32,032 nucleotides of DNA. Origin: a bacterium (lineage in GTDB: Bacteria; JAJRZV01). The notes below the pieces were generated by a model, which worked only from the letters and a program-made list of their open reading frames with translations, made no database searches and was not told the origin of the DNA. Shown piece after piece: positions 8,827 to 18,124 of this stretch (position 1 is its first letter; every line of letters starts with the position of its first letter). Location of the stretch: the NCBI GenBank assembly GCA_024275095.1, contig JAJRZV010000108.1, forward strand, positions 1-32,032. The letters are read 5' to 3'. The translations under genes and the position numbers were made by a program.

Positions 8827-9666
8827 TTAAAAGCACACTTTTTCACCGTGGTGAAGAATCTTAACTCGATCCTTCAGTCCCATCCTGTCCATATACCTTT
8901 TCAAAAGTTGCAACGGCTCATCCGGCCTTTCCAGTGAAAGCCGAAAAGTGCCCCAGTGAATAGGAATCATCCATCGGGCACGGAGGTCAATAAACGCCTG
9001 AAGAGCCTCACGCGGGTCCATATGGACCAGGCGCATATAGAGGCGTGGGCGATACGCACCAATTGGAAGAAGCGCAATATCAATGGAAAAACGCTGACCG
9101 ATTTTTTTAAATCCTTTAAAGTAAGCGCTGTCTCCTGCAAAGTACACGGTACAGTTGTTGCTTTGCACCACGTATCCTGTATATCCCCTGTGAAAATCTG
9201 TAAGAAACCTCATGCCGTGATGTCTGGCAGGCACTGCGGTTACAGTGAGACCATTGATCGAAAAAGTCTCCCATTTCTTCAACTCCACCACCCGACCACC
9301 AAACACTTCTCTCACAAGCTCGCCGACCTTCGGCGGCACGAGAATTGTTGCTCTGACCGGGATGCGTTTGAGCGTGTTAAGGTCTAAGTGGTCGAAATGA
9401 GAGTGAGAAATAAGTACAAGATGGGGAGCAGGAAGTTCCTCCAGACGATGCGATGGAGGGCGCACCCGCGGAACTACGAGGGCCTTGCCGGAAAACATCG
9501 GGTCCGTAAGAACAAACTTCCCGTCCATTTCAAGAAATGTCGTGGCATGGCCAATATAAGTGATTTCACAGCGGCACCTGTGTTGCCCGTTTTCTGAAAA
9601 AGTCTGACCTGGAGGCTTTATCACACTCATTATCAAAAAAATCTTTACCGCGCCCGATATATCCAT
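8827..9666 (-). CDS. Metallo-beta-lactamase-fold hydrolase (UlaG/NAPE-PLD-like)
   Basis: The product shows the metal-binding motif HSHFDHLD (H88, H90, D92, H93), an early ITYIGHATTFLEMDGKFVLTDP strand block and later AVPARHHGM, FAGDSAYFKGF and PIHWGTF, each supplying further metal ligands. This order fits the broad UlaG/NAPE-PLD-like group of metal-dependent hydrolases; the substrate is unknown. The gene overlaps the preceding sugar transferase by about 20 bases if it begins at ATG 9666. A second ATG at 9630 (MSVIKPPG) lies after that gene and could be the true start; neither has a strong ribosome site. Its position after glycan genes allows a role in lipid-linked sugar metabolism, but this is only inference. 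Confidence 0.85.
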   Translation of the reverse strand: MDISGAVKIFLIMSVIKPPGQTFSENGQHRCRCEITYIGHATTFLEMDGKFVLTDPMFSGKALVVPRVRPPSHRLEELPAPHLVLISHSHFDHLDLNTLKRIPVRATILVPPKVGELVREVFGGRVVELKKWETFSINGLTVTAVPARHHGMRFLTDFHRGYTGYVVQSNNCTVYFAGDSAYFKGFKKIGQRFSIDIALLPIGAYRPRLYMRLVHMDPREALQAFIDLRARWMIPIHWGTFRLSLERPDEPLQLLKRYMDRMGLKDRVKILHHGEKVCF

Positions 9667-10244
9667 TGCATAAACCGCGGTAGCCTCTCCTTTCTCTCCC
9701 AGCCTCCAAAAAACGAAATAAGAAACGATAGAACAATAAGCTTGAGATCCAACCAGAACGAGCCTTTCTTCACGTAGAGAAGATCGTAACGTATTTTATG
9801 CCTGAGGGGCGCATCTTTCGGCGCGTAGACCTGTGCAATCCCCGTAAGACCAGGAGGTACGGAGCATCTCTTCTCAAATCCCGGCATATTACGGATGTTT
9901 ACAACCTTCCCGTCAAGGAAGTCTGCTTCATATTCTGCAAGAGCGCGAGGACCAACAAAGCTCATATCACCCCGAATGATATTCCAGAGTTGCGGCAACT
10001 CGTCCATGGCTGTGGCACGCAGCAATCTTCCGAATGGTGTAACGTTTCCATTTTGCATGGTGCGAAATTTATATGCATAAAACACCTTTCCATGAAGTCC
10101 AATACGGGGCTGCCTGAAAAAAACAGAACCTCCATCCTGGAGTTTAATAACGACAGCACTTACGACCCACACGGGAAGAGACACAAAAATTCCTGTGCTC
10201 GCAAGAATAATATCAAAGGCCCTTTTCAATCGTCGGTGCCTCAT
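9645..10244 (-). CDS. Undecaprenyl-phosphate sugar-1-phosphate transferase
   Basis: The product is a 199-residue bacterial sugar transferase of the WcaJ/PglC type: KRAFDIILASTGIFVSLPVW (one N-terminal membrane segment), FFRQPRIGLHGKVFYAYKFRTM, ATAMDELPQLWNIIRGDMSFVGPRAL and a conserved PPGLTGIAQVY. These enzymes move a sugar phosphate from a nucleotide sugar to undecaprenyl phosphate at the inner membrane, the first step in building a polysaccharide or O-antigen unit. The length fits the short PglC-like catalytic form. Its ATG overlaps the stop of the upstream glycosyltransferase (TAATG), so both are made together. The sugar cannot be told. Confidence 0.93.
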   Translation of the reverse strand: MRHRRLKRAFDIILASTGIFVSLPVWVVSAVVIKLQDGGSVFFRQPRIGLHGKVFYAYKFRTMQNGNVTPFGRLLRATAMDELPQLWNIIRGDMSFVGPRALAEYEADFLDGKVVNIRNMPGFEKRCSVPPGLTGIAQVYAPKDAPLRHKIRYDLLYVKKGSFWLDLKLIVLSFLISFFGGWERKERLPRFMQWIYRAR

Positions 10245-11410
10245 TATCCCGCCGTCTCCCGTATAATGCTCATATACCGCTGTGTAAGCACCCGAGGCTG
10301 GTGATACTGGTAAATGTAATCTACTCCGTTTTTGCCCATTGCGCGGGCAGTTTCTTGATCGTCTACCAATTGTGCAAAGGCACGGGAAATACTCACGGGA
10401 TTTTCAGGTGGAACAACAACACCACAGCGAGCGGTGCGCACAATCCTTGCCCCCTCTCCCTTGAGCGCAGCGACAATCGGCTTCCCTGCAGCCATATATT
10501 CGAGAAGTTTCCCTGGCAGAGCCGTGCGAAGCCCGGGAAAATTCCGCAACATAACCAGGCACGCTGTAGAACTTGCTATCTGCTTTATCACCTTACTTCG
10601 GGGAAGTGACCCCAGATAAACAAGGTTATGCACTTGCTCCTTCTCTTTCAATGCGAGAAACCGGCTGCGTAAAGACCCATCGCCAGCGACGACAACACGA
10701 GCAGACGGCAAGAGCCTGGATATTTCACAAGCTGTCTCTACCAGAAGCTCAGGCCCCTGTGAAAACCCGAGATTCCCTCCGTAAAAGAGCACAGGATTTT
10801 TATTCTTTTGATACCGGGACCCCATTTTATTCACGGGTACGTAGGGGGTTGGTATCACATGAACACGTTTGCGCGGAACACCGTGGCGCCGGACGATGTG
10901 GCGGGCAATGGCTGGATTGGTCGCTACGAACGCATGCGCCTGCGAGAACACAAAGCGCGAGAGTTCGTTCAACAATCGATATACAGCATGGTCCACAAGG
11001 CCATCCTGTAAGAGAACAATAGAATCCGGCCAGAGGTCACGCACCTCCAGCACAAGCGGCACACCACCAGCCTTCCTGAGCAACACCCCCACAATACCCA
11101 GCAGGTACTGAGGAAGTGACACCAGCACCACGTGAGGGCGGGCCATATACGCAGGCACAACAGCACCAGCACCCTCCCACATGTACTGCACAACACGTGA
11201 GATCGCTCCTCCACGGCTGAGGGGGAAGGATGGCAGGCGTAAAACAGTATAGCCCGGCCCTCGATAAAGGCCGGGGGGTGATCCGAAAGTCATGACCGTC
11301 ACATCGAGACCTTCTTTTGCAAAATGTTCAGCAAAAACGGACGCACGGTGAGCAAGTGTGCCCCAGAGCGGAGGAAACTGATCAACAATGTAGAGTATCC
11401 TCAAACCCAT
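10244..11410 (-). CDS. GT4-family glycosyltransferase
   Basis: The 388-residue protein has the GT-B layout: N-terminal LRILYIVDQFPPLWGTLAHRA, the hinge piece VIPTPYVPVNK, and a C-terminal half with LFYGGNLGFSQGPELLVE, VVAGDGSLRSRF, LVYLGSLPRSKVI and LLEYMAAGKPIVAA, which carries the donor-binding glutamate. It resembles WbuB-like enzymes that act beside a sugar-phosphate transferase in exopolysaccharide or O-antigen assembly, and it is coupled to that gene. Its start overlaps the end of the asparagine-synthase-like gene by ten bases. It is presumably cytoplasmic or membrane-associated. Donor and acceptor are unknown. Confidence 0.92.
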   Translation of the reverse strand: MGLRILYIVDQFPPLWGTLAHRASVFAEHFAKEGLDVTVMTFGSPPGLYRGPGYTVLRLPSFPLSRGGAISRVVQYMWEGAGAVVPAYMARPHVVLVSLPQYLLGIVGVLLRKAGGVPLVLEVRDLWPDSIVLLQDGLVDHAVYRLLNELSRFVFSQAHAFVATNPAIARHIVRRHGVPRKRVHVIPTPYVPVNKMGSRYQKNKNPVLFYGGNLGFSQGPELLVETACEISRLLPSARVVVAGDGSLRSRFLALKEKEQVHNLVYLGSLPRSKVIKQIASSTACLVMLRNFPGLRTALPGKLLEYMAAGKPIVAALKGEGARIVRTARCGVVVPPENPVSISRAFAQLVDDQETARAMGKNGVDYIYQYHQPRVLTQRYMSIIRETAG

Positions 11411-12891
11411 TTTTGTAGCACGTTCCAGAAAACATCCAGCGCCGTGGCTGCTGCCAGCGCGGAAAGGATTCTCCGGTCTCTGTTTTTCTCGTAGTGCTTG
11501 AGCATGCGAGAGACTGTTTCTCTGTCCACGATGCCCTTTCTCTCCAACAACGCGGCTTTAAACCAATTCTCCAGGTAACCAAGAAGGACCCTTTCCAGAT
11601 CGCCCCACGCATCCCCACCACAGCATGACTCCTCCTTGGGGACACCTGAGGCATCTTCCAGTCGCCGGAGCAACACGTTACGCCGAAAGCGCTTCCAGCG
11701 AGCCAGCGGTGGAAGAGAATGAGATGTTTCAAGTACTTCTCCAGAAATGCACGGAAACAAAGCAGGTACATCCAGTACCATCGCTGAGCGTACGACGAAC
11801 CCATAACCGGCAGGAGCCAGTTCCCTGTGAAAAAAATCCCACAGGCCGCGTTTTTTCGAAGCGGCGGCATACCGGTCCACGATACGCATTGTCGGCTCGA
11901 GTTCCAGACCCATATCCTTCATAAGAGGGCCGAGAAGACGATTCTTGTCTTCGTAATCCAGTGGAGACCAGAGTGCCAGCCAGTGACGTCCCTCCTCCAT
12001 TCCACCCTTCCCGTTACGGAACGGCTCAAAAGCAGCAACCAGCTCGAATCCTGCACTGCTGAGAAACACATCCTGCGTTGCTGCAGGCAGCGCAGTTGCA
12101 ACCTGCATAACCTCACCAATTGCATTGAGCTCGCCCGTAAGTTCATAAATTCTGGAAAGGCGCCGGGACCACTCGTCCTGTGAAACTTCTGTTAAGCCTT
12201 CAGCGGTGCGAACATTCCAGCCTTTTAACAGTGCAAGTGACTGAAACAGGGGGTCATATTTTCCGGCATTACATGTAACCGCAGAAGCACTTTCATCCCG
12301 CCCGAACGTTTCCAAGATAGCACTTTCAAGTTGCTCTAAAGTGTGTGACTCTTTTTCTACCTCTTCAGCAAGGTGCCTTATCACGGTCCTTCCTGAATTC
12401 ATATCAATCTCTACCTGAGTTCCTTCCTTTACCTGAAACACCCCTTCGAATACAGAAGCAGGTTGGGGCAGGTAGAGGAGACTGAGAAAATCCCACAGAG
12501 TCTGCCAGTTCACCTGGAGCGGACCGAGCCCTGCAGCGAGGAAAGCGAGAGGGTTTGTGGAAACAGCGACGGTGCCGTCTTTCACCAGATAATAAATGGT
12601 ATGGGGAGAGTACGCTTTTCTACGCAAAACGATTGCTCCGCCGTCTTCGGCCGCCCGGACATGAATTTCCAGACCATGATAAAGACCATGATAAAAACCG
12701 GACGAGGAAACAGAGAGGGTGCCCTTTCCTGCTTCAACATCCCAGGGGGAAGATGCACCTCCCGACACCATCAACCTCACCTTTCCCTCTGACCATTCCT
12801 CTGCTTCTGAAGAAGGAGAGAGGAGAGATGCCACGCGGACCACGTCTATCGATTCATTGTCTGCACCTGCACATAAAAAAACACCCGCCAT
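11401..12891 (-). CDS. Asparagine-synthase-like protein lacking catalytic motifs
   Basis: The first 190 of 496 residues follow the glutamine-hydrolysing asparagine synthase pattern: MAGVFLCAGAD at the start, HTIYYLVKDGTVAVSTNPLA, then LWDFLSLLYLPQPASVFEGV and VKEGTQVEI. The parts that make the enzyme work are altered. The usual MCG start with its nucleophilic cysteine is MAG, and the ATP-binding SGGLDS loop is replaced by CNAGKYDP (in VTCNAGKYDPLFQSL). The fold may be kept while both glutaminase and synthetase activities are probably lost. Intact asparagine synthase homologues are common in polysaccharide clusters as amidotransferases; here it precedes two glycosyl-transfer genes. A ribosome site (GGGGGAGG) lies nine bases before the ATG. 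Role unknown. Confidence 0.75.
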   Translation of the reverse strand: MAGVFLCAGADNESIDVVRVASLLSPSSEAEEWSEGKVRLMVSGGASSPWDVEAGKGTLSVSSSGFYHGLYHGLEIHVRAAEDGGAIVLRRKAYSPHTIYYLVKDGTVAVSTNPLAFLAAGLGPLQVNWQTLWDFLSLLYLPQPASVFEGVFQVKEGTQVEIDMNSGRTVIRHLAEEVEKESHTLEQLESAILETFGRDESASAVTCNAGKYDPLFQSLALLKGWNVRTAEGLTEVSQDEWSRRLSRIYELTGELNAIGEVMQVATALPAATQDVFLSSAGFELVAAFEPFRNGKGGMEEGRHWLALWSPLDYEDKNRLLGPLMKDMGLELEPTMRIVDRYAAASKKRGLWDFFHRELAPAGYGFVVRSAMVLDVPALFPCISGEVLETSHSLPPLARWKRFRRNVLLRRLEDASGVPKEESCCGGDAWGDLERVLLGYLENWFKAALLERKGIVDRETVSRMLKHYEKNRDRRILSALAAATALDVFWNVLQKWV

Positions 12892-12971
12892 CGCCTGAGA
12901 CCTCCCCCGGTTTCCTTAGAATAATTATCGCAAAAAAAGACCCATCCAGGCGAGATAAGATTTAACGAATT

Positions 12972-15557
12972 TTACTTTTTATTGAAAACAAACCCTTCCT
13001 CCGGTGAATAGTCAACTTCCACCACATCGCCTTCGCCAAAACGACCTTCAAGGATATATCTGGCGAGAGGATCCTGAATCTCCCGCTGTATGGTCCTCTT
13101 GAGGGGTCGTGCGCCGAACACAGGATCATACCCCATCTCCGCCAGTGCATCCTTGGCTTTTTCGGTGCGCACAAGGCCCACCTTGTGTTCCACGAGTCGT
13201 TCTTTGAGCTGTTCGAGCTGGATATCCACAATGGCGCGTATGTGTTCCCTTCCAAGAGGACGAAAAATCACGATTTCGTCAATTCGGTTGAGAAACTCCG
13301 GCCTGAGGTTTGCCTTGAGAAGCTCCATCACGCGTTCACGCATAAGGTTGAGGTCTTTCCCGGCAAGGTCCTGGATTTCGCGTGACCCGATATTCGACGT
13401 CATAATGATAACGGTATTGCGAAAATCTACAGTCCTGCCGTGGCTGTCAGTGAGGCGCCCATCGTCAAGAATCTGGAGCAAAATGTTGAACACTTCAGGG
13501 TGAGCCTTCTCAATCTCGTCCAGCAGTACCACCGAGTAGGGTTTGCGCCGTACGGCTTCCGTGAGCTGTCCACCTTCCTCGTATCCGACATATCCTGGAG
13601 GAGCTCCGATAAGGCGCGCCACCGAGTGTTTTTCCATGTATTCCGACATATCGAGGCGTATGAGTGCGTTTTCATCGTCGAACAGAAACTCTGCAAGGGC
13701 CTTGGCCGTCTCGGTCTTTCCCACACCAGTGGGACCGAGAAACAGAAACGAACCTATCGGCCGGCGCGGATCGGCCAGTCCCGCTCGTGCACGGCGTATG
13801 GCATTGGCAACGAGAGAAAGAGCCTCGTCCTGTCCAACAACACGTTTGCGCATGCGATCTTCCATCTCCAGGAGCTTCCGTGCTTCTGACTCCAGCAACC
13901 GACTCACCGGTATGCCTGTCCAGCGGGAGACAACCTTGGCCACCTCGTCAGCGTCGACCTCTTCTTTGAGCATGCGGTGTTCTTTTTGTACCTCCTGGAG
14001 CTTCTTGTATTCCTCATTGAGTTCCTTCTCCAGTTCCGGTATGCGCCCGTACGTGATTTCGGCAGCCCGATTGAGATCACCGCTGCGCTGCGCTTCCTGA
14101 GCCTCGAATTTCAGCCGGTCGAGCTCCTCTTTAATTTTGCGAACGCGGGAAATGATCTCTTTTTCCTTCATCCATTGTTCCTTGAGGCGCGCACTTTCAG
14201 AGCGGAGTTTTTCAATCTCGCTTTCAATGCGTGCCAATTTTTCCCTGGCTTCAGGGTCTGTTTCTTTCTGGAGCACAAGCTTCTCAATTTCCAGTTGCGT
14301 GATTTTACGCTCAATTTCATCAATCTCTGAGGGCATACTGTCAATTTCCATGCGGATGCGCGACGCTGCCTCGTCAATAAGATCTATGGCCTTATCAGGA
14401 AGGAATCGGTCTGTGATGTAACGGTGCGAAAGGGTCACCGCCGCCACAATGGCGCTGTCCAGGATTTTGACACCGTGGTGGATTTCGTACTTCTCTTTCA
14501 AACCCCGTAAAATGGATATGGCCTCTTCAACGGAAGGCTCATCCACATATATGGGCTGAAAGCGCCTCTCCAGCGCTGCGTCTTTCTCGATATACTTGCG
14601 ATATTCGTCCACTGTCGTGGCGCCGATGCAATGCAGTTCACCACGTGCAAGGGCGGGCTTGAGCATATTGGATGCATCCATAGCACCTTCGGCCTTTCCT
14701 GCACCCACGAGATTGTGAATTTCATCTATAAACAGAAGTATCTCACCCTCCGAATCCGTCACTTCCTTGAGCACAGCCTTGAGCCGGTCTTCAAACTCTC
14801 CCCGGTACTTGGTGCCTGCGATCAGTGCTCCAAGGTCCAGCTGCACAATGCGCTTATTTTTCAATCCTTCGGGTACGTCCCCGGAAGCAATGCGCTGTGC
14901 AAGACCTTCCACAATAGCCGTCTTGCCGACACCGGGATCACCAATGAGCACGGGATTATTCTTGGTGCGCCTGAGAAGCACCTGTATCACCCGCCGGATC
15001 TCCTCGTCGCGTCCAATAACGGGATCAAGCTTTCCCAGGCGGGCCATAGCCGTGAGATCCTTCCCGTAACGTTCCAGGGCCATGTACTTATCCTCGGGGT
15101 TCTGGTCCGTAACACGATGGGAACCCCGCACTTCCTGCAACGCTTTCACCAGAGCATCATGCGTGATCCCGTGACGCTTGAGAATTTCCGAAACAGCTCC
15201 ACCGTCCTCTGCGAGTGCCAGCAAGAGATGCTCCGTGGACACGAACTCGTCCTTCATTGACGAAGCCACCTGAAAAGATCTCTGGAGTACGGCCTCCAGT
15301 TTTTTTGACACGTATTCTGCTCCCGTGATGCCGCTCACCCTGGGAAGCCGACCTATTGCTTCAAGAGTTTCATTTTCGAGGAGCGAATCTTCCACGCCCA
15401 CGCGACGAAGTATTTGAGGAACCAACCCACCCTCCTGTTTTAAAAGTGCGAGAAATAAATGCTCGGGCTCAACTGTCTGGTTGCCGTGCTGAGAGGCAAT
15501 GGCCTGGGCTTCCTGGAGAGCCTCCTGTGCTTTGTATGTAAACTTATCCAGTCGCAT
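12972..15557 (-). CDS. clpB: Protein disaggregase ClpB
   Basis: This is a full-length 861-residue Hsp100 ATPase. An N-terminal double Clp repeat ([21 protein letters not shown]) is followed by the first AAA+ module with GDPGVGKT at 206-213, the long coiled-coil middle domain (about residues 400-530) that marks ClpB against ClpA/ClpC, and the second AAA+ module with [20 protein letters not shown] near 600 and [18 protein letters not shown]. It ends in [21 protein letters not shown] and the C-terminal domain. It rescues aggregated proteins with DnaK. The ATG has a near-perfect ribosome site (GAGGAGG). A promoter-like pair lies just upstream. Confidence 0.98.
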   Translation of the reverse strand: MRLDKFTYKAQEALQEAQAIASQHGNQTVEPEHLFLALLKQEGGLVPQILRRVGVEDSLLENETLEAIGRLPRVSGITGAEYVSKKLEAVLQRSFQVASSMKDEFVSTEHLLLALAEDGGAVSEILKRHGITHDALVKALQEVRGSHRVTDQNPEDKYMALERYGKDLTAMARLGKLDPVIGRDEEIRRVIQVLLRRTKNNPVLIGDPGVGKTAIVEGLAQRIASGDVPEGLKNKRIVQLDLGALIAGTKYRGEFEDRLKAVLKEVTDSEGEILLFIDEIHNLVGAGKAEGAMDASNMLKPALARGELHCIGATTVDEYRKYIEKDAALERRFQPIYVDEPSVEEAISILRGLKEKYEIHHGVKILDSAIVAAVTLSHRYITDRFLPDKAIDLIDEAASRIRMEIDSMPSEIDEIERKITQLEIEKLVLQKETDPEAREKLARIESEIEKLRSESARLKEQWMKEKEIISRVRKIKEELDRLKFEAQEAQRSGDLNRAAEITYGRIPELEKELNEEYKKLQEVQKEHRMLKEEVDADEVAKVVSRWTGIPVSRLLESEARKLLEMEDRMRKRVVGQDEALSLVANAIRRARAGLADPRRPIGSFLFLGPTGVGKTETAKALAEFLFDDENALIRLDMSEYMEKHSVARLIGAPPGYVGYEEGGQLTEAVRRKPYSVVLLDEIEKAHPEVFNILLQILDDGRLTDSHGRTVDFRNTVIIMTSNIGSREIQDLAGKDLNLMRERVMELLKANLRPEFLNRIDEIVIFRPLGREHIRAIVDIQLEQLKERLVEHKVGLVRTEKAKDALAEMGYDPVFGARPLKRTIQREIQDPLARYILEGRFGEGDVVEVDYSPEEGFVFNKK

Positions 15558-15593
15558 AAGCTCCTCCTCAAAAAGTGGTTATCTCCTTAGCAA

Positions 15594-15621
15594 AATTTAG
15601 GTGCGATCTTCCACCTGTCAA
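15594..15621 (-). promoter_or_regulatory. Likely sigma70 promoter of clpB
   Basis: On the minus strand TTGACA (15621-15616) is followed after 16 bases by TAAATT (15599-15594), about 37 bases before the clpB ATG. The -35 box is a perfect consensus. An imperfect inverted repeat (CCTAAATTTTGCTAAGG) covers the -10 box and could bind a regulator. It is not a CIRCE element, and no sigma32-type sequence was seen. Confidence 0.5.
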
Positions 15622-15632
15622 TTTTTTTACAT

Positions 15633-16832
15633 TCACACCAGATAGCGAGCAATCAGATCAATCACTCCCTTAAAATGTTCACGAATATGGGGGACTTTCT
15701 TACGCGCTTCCGTTTCACTGGTGCGTCCCTTGCTCAACGCGTGAAGCACAGCCTTCGCAAGAGCCTGAGGCTCATACGTGGGAAAAAAGAAACCGTCAGG
15801 TCTTACCTCCCTGTGCACAGGTATATCTGATGCTGCCACGGGGAGACCGAAAAACGCCGCCTCCAGCAGGGGAAACCCGAAAGACTCGGTAATGGAAGGC
15901 CATACCAGCACATCAGCATGACGGTAAAGGTGCGGAAGCATTCGATAAGGCAGAGGCCCCGTTGTAACAAAGTACTTTTCCACTTTCAGCTCTTTCATGA
16001 GCTTCCAGTCCCCTGTGGAATCGTAGATATGCTGTACAACGTTCTGGCCAATTTCCGCGGTCATAACCACCCGAACACGTTCCCCTATTTCACGCACTAT
16101 ATATGGGATTGCCCGGATGAGCGTGGTGAAATTTTTGTAATAAGAGTAATACCCCACGTGCAGCAGGCGGATCATACCCTCCGTCTCCTCAAGAGCTTTC
16201 CTTGCACGCGCGTTGAGAGGAAGAGGGTTTGTAAAGATCTCATGATGAATGCCGTAAGGTACAGCGAAAATCTTCTCAGAGTGCTTCTCTCCAACCGCTT
16301 CAATAACCTTTTGGCGAAAAGCTTCTGAAGGGGTAATCACGAGATCGGCCCTGCGCACAGAATGTAATGCGAGCATGCGCTGGGCCTGGATGTAAGAAAA
16401 AAATTTCACAAGTCCTCGCCTGAGCAGGTTCACCTGGAACTCCCGACAGAGAAGAAGGGAATTGCGCTGGTAGACTCCGTGCTTCAACGCCCCTCCCCCG
16501 CTGATAAAATTCCCCAGGTGAAGCACGCCCCTTACCGAAGGGTCCCTGGCCATGCCCCGAATCGCACTCCACTCTGCAAGCCATCGCTTCAAAGGATGAT
16601 CGGGCAACTTTTCTACAACCACCATGTGTTCTCCAGGAGATGTCTCCAGGGTTTGTTTCGGTGTGAGCACCAGGAGCCTGAAATCCTCTGTTAGAGACTC
16701 CTCTGCGAGCATATTCAAAAGTGAACGAGCCCCTCCCCTATCAGCCGAAAGAGCATTTATGAGAATCGTAACCCCTTGCACTGTCTTTACCATGTCCTGC
16801 CCGCGGGCCAAAATCCTTTGAACACTTTTCAT
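15633..16832 (-). CDS. GT4-family glycosyltransferase
   Basis: The GT-B glycosyltransferase begins near VTILINALSADRGGARSLL and shows an interdomain FAVPYGIHHEIF, then LLHVGYYSYYKNFTTLIRAI and the GT4 signature VLVWPSITESFGFPLLEAAFFGLPVAASDIPVHREV with two donor-binding glutamates. The start is uncertain: ATG 16832 is used, but ATG 16793 (MVKTVQGVTIL) has AGGAC just ahead and gives a more typical N-terminus, while the first ATG at 16865 has no ribosome site. It ends just before the clpB promoter and is the last minus-strand gene before the strand and composition change. It probably acts in cell-surface glycan synthesis; substrates are unknown. Confidence 0.9.
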   Translation of the reverse strand: MKSVQRILARGQDMVKTVQGVTILINALSADRGGARSLLNMLAEESLTEDFRLLVLTPKQTLETSPGEHMVVVEKLPDHPLKRWLAEWSAIRGMARDPSVRGVLHLGNFISGGGALKHGVYQRNSLLLCREFQVNLLRRGLVKFFSYIQAQRMLALHSVRRADLVITPSEAFRQKVIEAVGEKHSEKIFAVPYGIHHEIFTNPLPLNARARKALEETEGMIRLLHVGYYSYYKNFTTLIRAIPYIVREIGERVRVVMTAEIGQNVVQHIYDSTGDWKLMKELKVEKYFVTTGPLPYRMLPHLYRHADVLVWPSITESFGFPLLEAAFFGLPVAASDIPVHREVRPDGFFFPTYEPQALAKAVLHALSKGRTSETEARKKVPHIREHFKGVIDLIARYLV

Positions 16833-17157
16833 AACAATATACTTCCGACAACTGATAAAAGCCATTCAAACAATTTATGGCGCACTCAGCGTTTGTGCAC
16901 CCGACCTGGCTCTCCGGTTGAACGAGCCATGCCTCCGCCACATACTACGTTCGTACACACGTTCTTTTTAATACACCACCGACCAGCATTTTCCAAGCTT
17001 TTACCTTCGAGTATCGGAGTTTGGCTTTAAAAAGAGATTGAATTTTTAAAATCTACTCTCATGCGTTTTTCAAAATTTTCATCAATGGTCTTAGCAAATT
17101 TGTTGATTTTTTTCATGTCTTTGGATACATTTACACCATCTACCCCGGAGAGGGACT
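16833..17157. other. Divergent intergenic region at the strand switch
   Basis: These 325 bases separate the minus-strand chromosome genes from the plus-strand scar and cas genes. The right half is AT-rich. I see no tRNA or complete repeat. A minus-strand open stretch in the right half (ending VDFKNSISF at about 17024) runs into the antisense of the cas6 remnant and has no start I can defend. Confidence 0.4.
17103..17131 (+). promoter_or_regulatory. Possible promoter of the cas6/transposase remnant
   Basis: TTGATT (17103-17108) and TACATT (17126-17131) are spaced by 17 bases and lie 27 bases before the GTG of the remnant, which also has GGAGAGG as ribosome site. Each box matches four of six consensus bases. 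It probably served the cas6 gene before it was broken. Confidence 0.3.
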
Positions 17158-17362
17158 GTGAGACTTTCGCTGAGATTCCAGCTTGACCCTGGAGAACTCA
17201 TCCTTCCCCTTTCATACAACCACCTTGTCCAGGCCATGATCTACAGCAACATAGACAACTCCATAGCTCACTGGCTCCATGACAGGGGCTTTGCTTTTGG
17301 TAAGCGGAGGTACAAACTCTTCACCTTCTCAAGGCTCCTGTCAAAAAAACGGCGGCTCAACC
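17158..17362 (+). pseudogene. cas6: 5' remnant of a second cas6 gene
   Basis: The first 68 or so codons match the start of the intact Cas6 encoded at 28472: LPLSYNHLVQAMIYSNID versus FPVHYNHILQGFIYSCID, and GKRRYKLFTFSRL versus GKRRFKLFTFSRL. Cas6 cuts CRISPR precursor RNA; this piece holds the N-terminal half of the first RAMP fold, including the histidine in the same place (H41), but lacks the rest and the glycine-rich loop. The two copies differ at many residues, so this is an older or foreign cas6, not a recent duplicate. After about 17355-17366 the sequence turns into transposase. The frame stays open to 17922, so a 254-residue chimera could still be translated, but I read it as decay. 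Confidence 0.75.
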
Positions 17363-17922
17363 GGGACATACGTGAGGACAAAAGAAGGCATGTGGTGGTT
17401 CCTCATAAACGTGATGACTACTTTTCCAGATTCACCCTCTCTTGCCACAGCACGTTTTCACTTTCTGCGAAAGAAGGAATAAAAGCCCTTGAAAAGGCTT
17501 ATGAAAAAGCAAAAAGCCTTCACTCAAGCTCTTTTGAAGGTCTGGCTACCCTGCTCACAGATAATGGGTCTACATTCATCGCAAAACAGTTCAGGGACTT
17601 TCTCAAAAAACACTTTGAAAACTTCTTCAGGCACATCAAGGTGAAATACAGATCACCTGAGCAAATTGGAGTGATCGAGAGATTTCACCAGAACCTGAAG
17701 CAAGAAGCCTTCTATCCCGCTGAAGTGCAGAACGTACTTCACCTGATAAACACGGTGGAACACTACACCTGGTACCCGGGCTCGCGCAGGCCCCCCTGGG
17801 CATCAGGACTGAGAACACCGGCAGAGGTTCATCTGAATAAATCTTTTCACGAGATCAGAAAATTGGGCTTTGACTCAAATGTTACGGGATATAAAACATC
17901 CATCCAGGAGATGCACGCATGA
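17363..17922 (+). mobile_element. 3' remnant of an rve-type (IS3/IS481-like) transposase
   Basis: The DDE integrase core is recognisable. In the +1 frame it reads TYVRTKEGMWWFLINV; in the frame of the upstream cas6 remnant it continues as DDYFSRFTLSCHSTFSL, LLTDNGSTF (second aspartate), SPEQIGVIERFHQNLKQEAF (catalytic glutamate) and GLRTPAEVHL. The change of frame near 17415 indicates a small deletion. The N-terminal helix-turn-helix and the first catalytic aspartate, normally just before TYV, are gone; the breakpoint falls exactly there. It is therefore a dead insertion-sequence fragment. I could not identify terminal inverted repeats. It sits between broken cas6 and a broken toxin-antitoxin pair. 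Confidence 0.75.
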
Positions 17923-18124
17923 GAAGAAACTCTCTCATGTTTTCCAGGGAAGTTGTTCCGCTTTTTCCTGGACCAATGCACAAACAGGCAGGATTTATCC
18001 GTCAGGAACTCCCCGCAGATTGCTCCATAGATATTCTTGTAAGAACCTCGGAGCAGATTAAAGAAAGAATTAAACTTGACGATTTTTCATCAAAAAGATT
18101 GTGTCTCAGGGAATAGAACTATGA
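17919..18124 (+). pseudogene. 3' remnant of an MNT-type nucleotidyltransferase (antitoxin)
   Basis: The C-terminal half of a minimal nucleotidyltransferase can be read: CSIDILVRTSEQIKERIKLDDF. The frame then derails at a run of five T (18083-18087). Adding one T restores FIKKIVSQGIEL and a TGA that overlaps the next ATG (ATGA), the normal junction of MNT-HEPN pairs. The 5' half with the GSxARG nucleotide-binding motif is missing, replaced by transposase sequence. In the known family MNT proteins AMPylate and neutralise the HEPN toxin. This copy cannot function. Confidence 0.6.

Noticed and set aside
15558-15632. CIRCE-like operator upstream of clpB
   Set aside because: Only a TTAGCA half-site is present and the GAGTGCTAA partner is missing.
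17021-17050. Sequence GTTTGGCTTT followed by AGATTGAATT, resembling a decayed CRISPR repeat
   Set aside because: Only the outer five or six bases match and the spacing is five bases short; chance similarity in AT-rich DNA is more likely.
17020-17157. Minus-strand open stretch ending VDFKNSISF
   Set aside because: It continues into the antisense of the clear cas6 remnant and has no start or known family.
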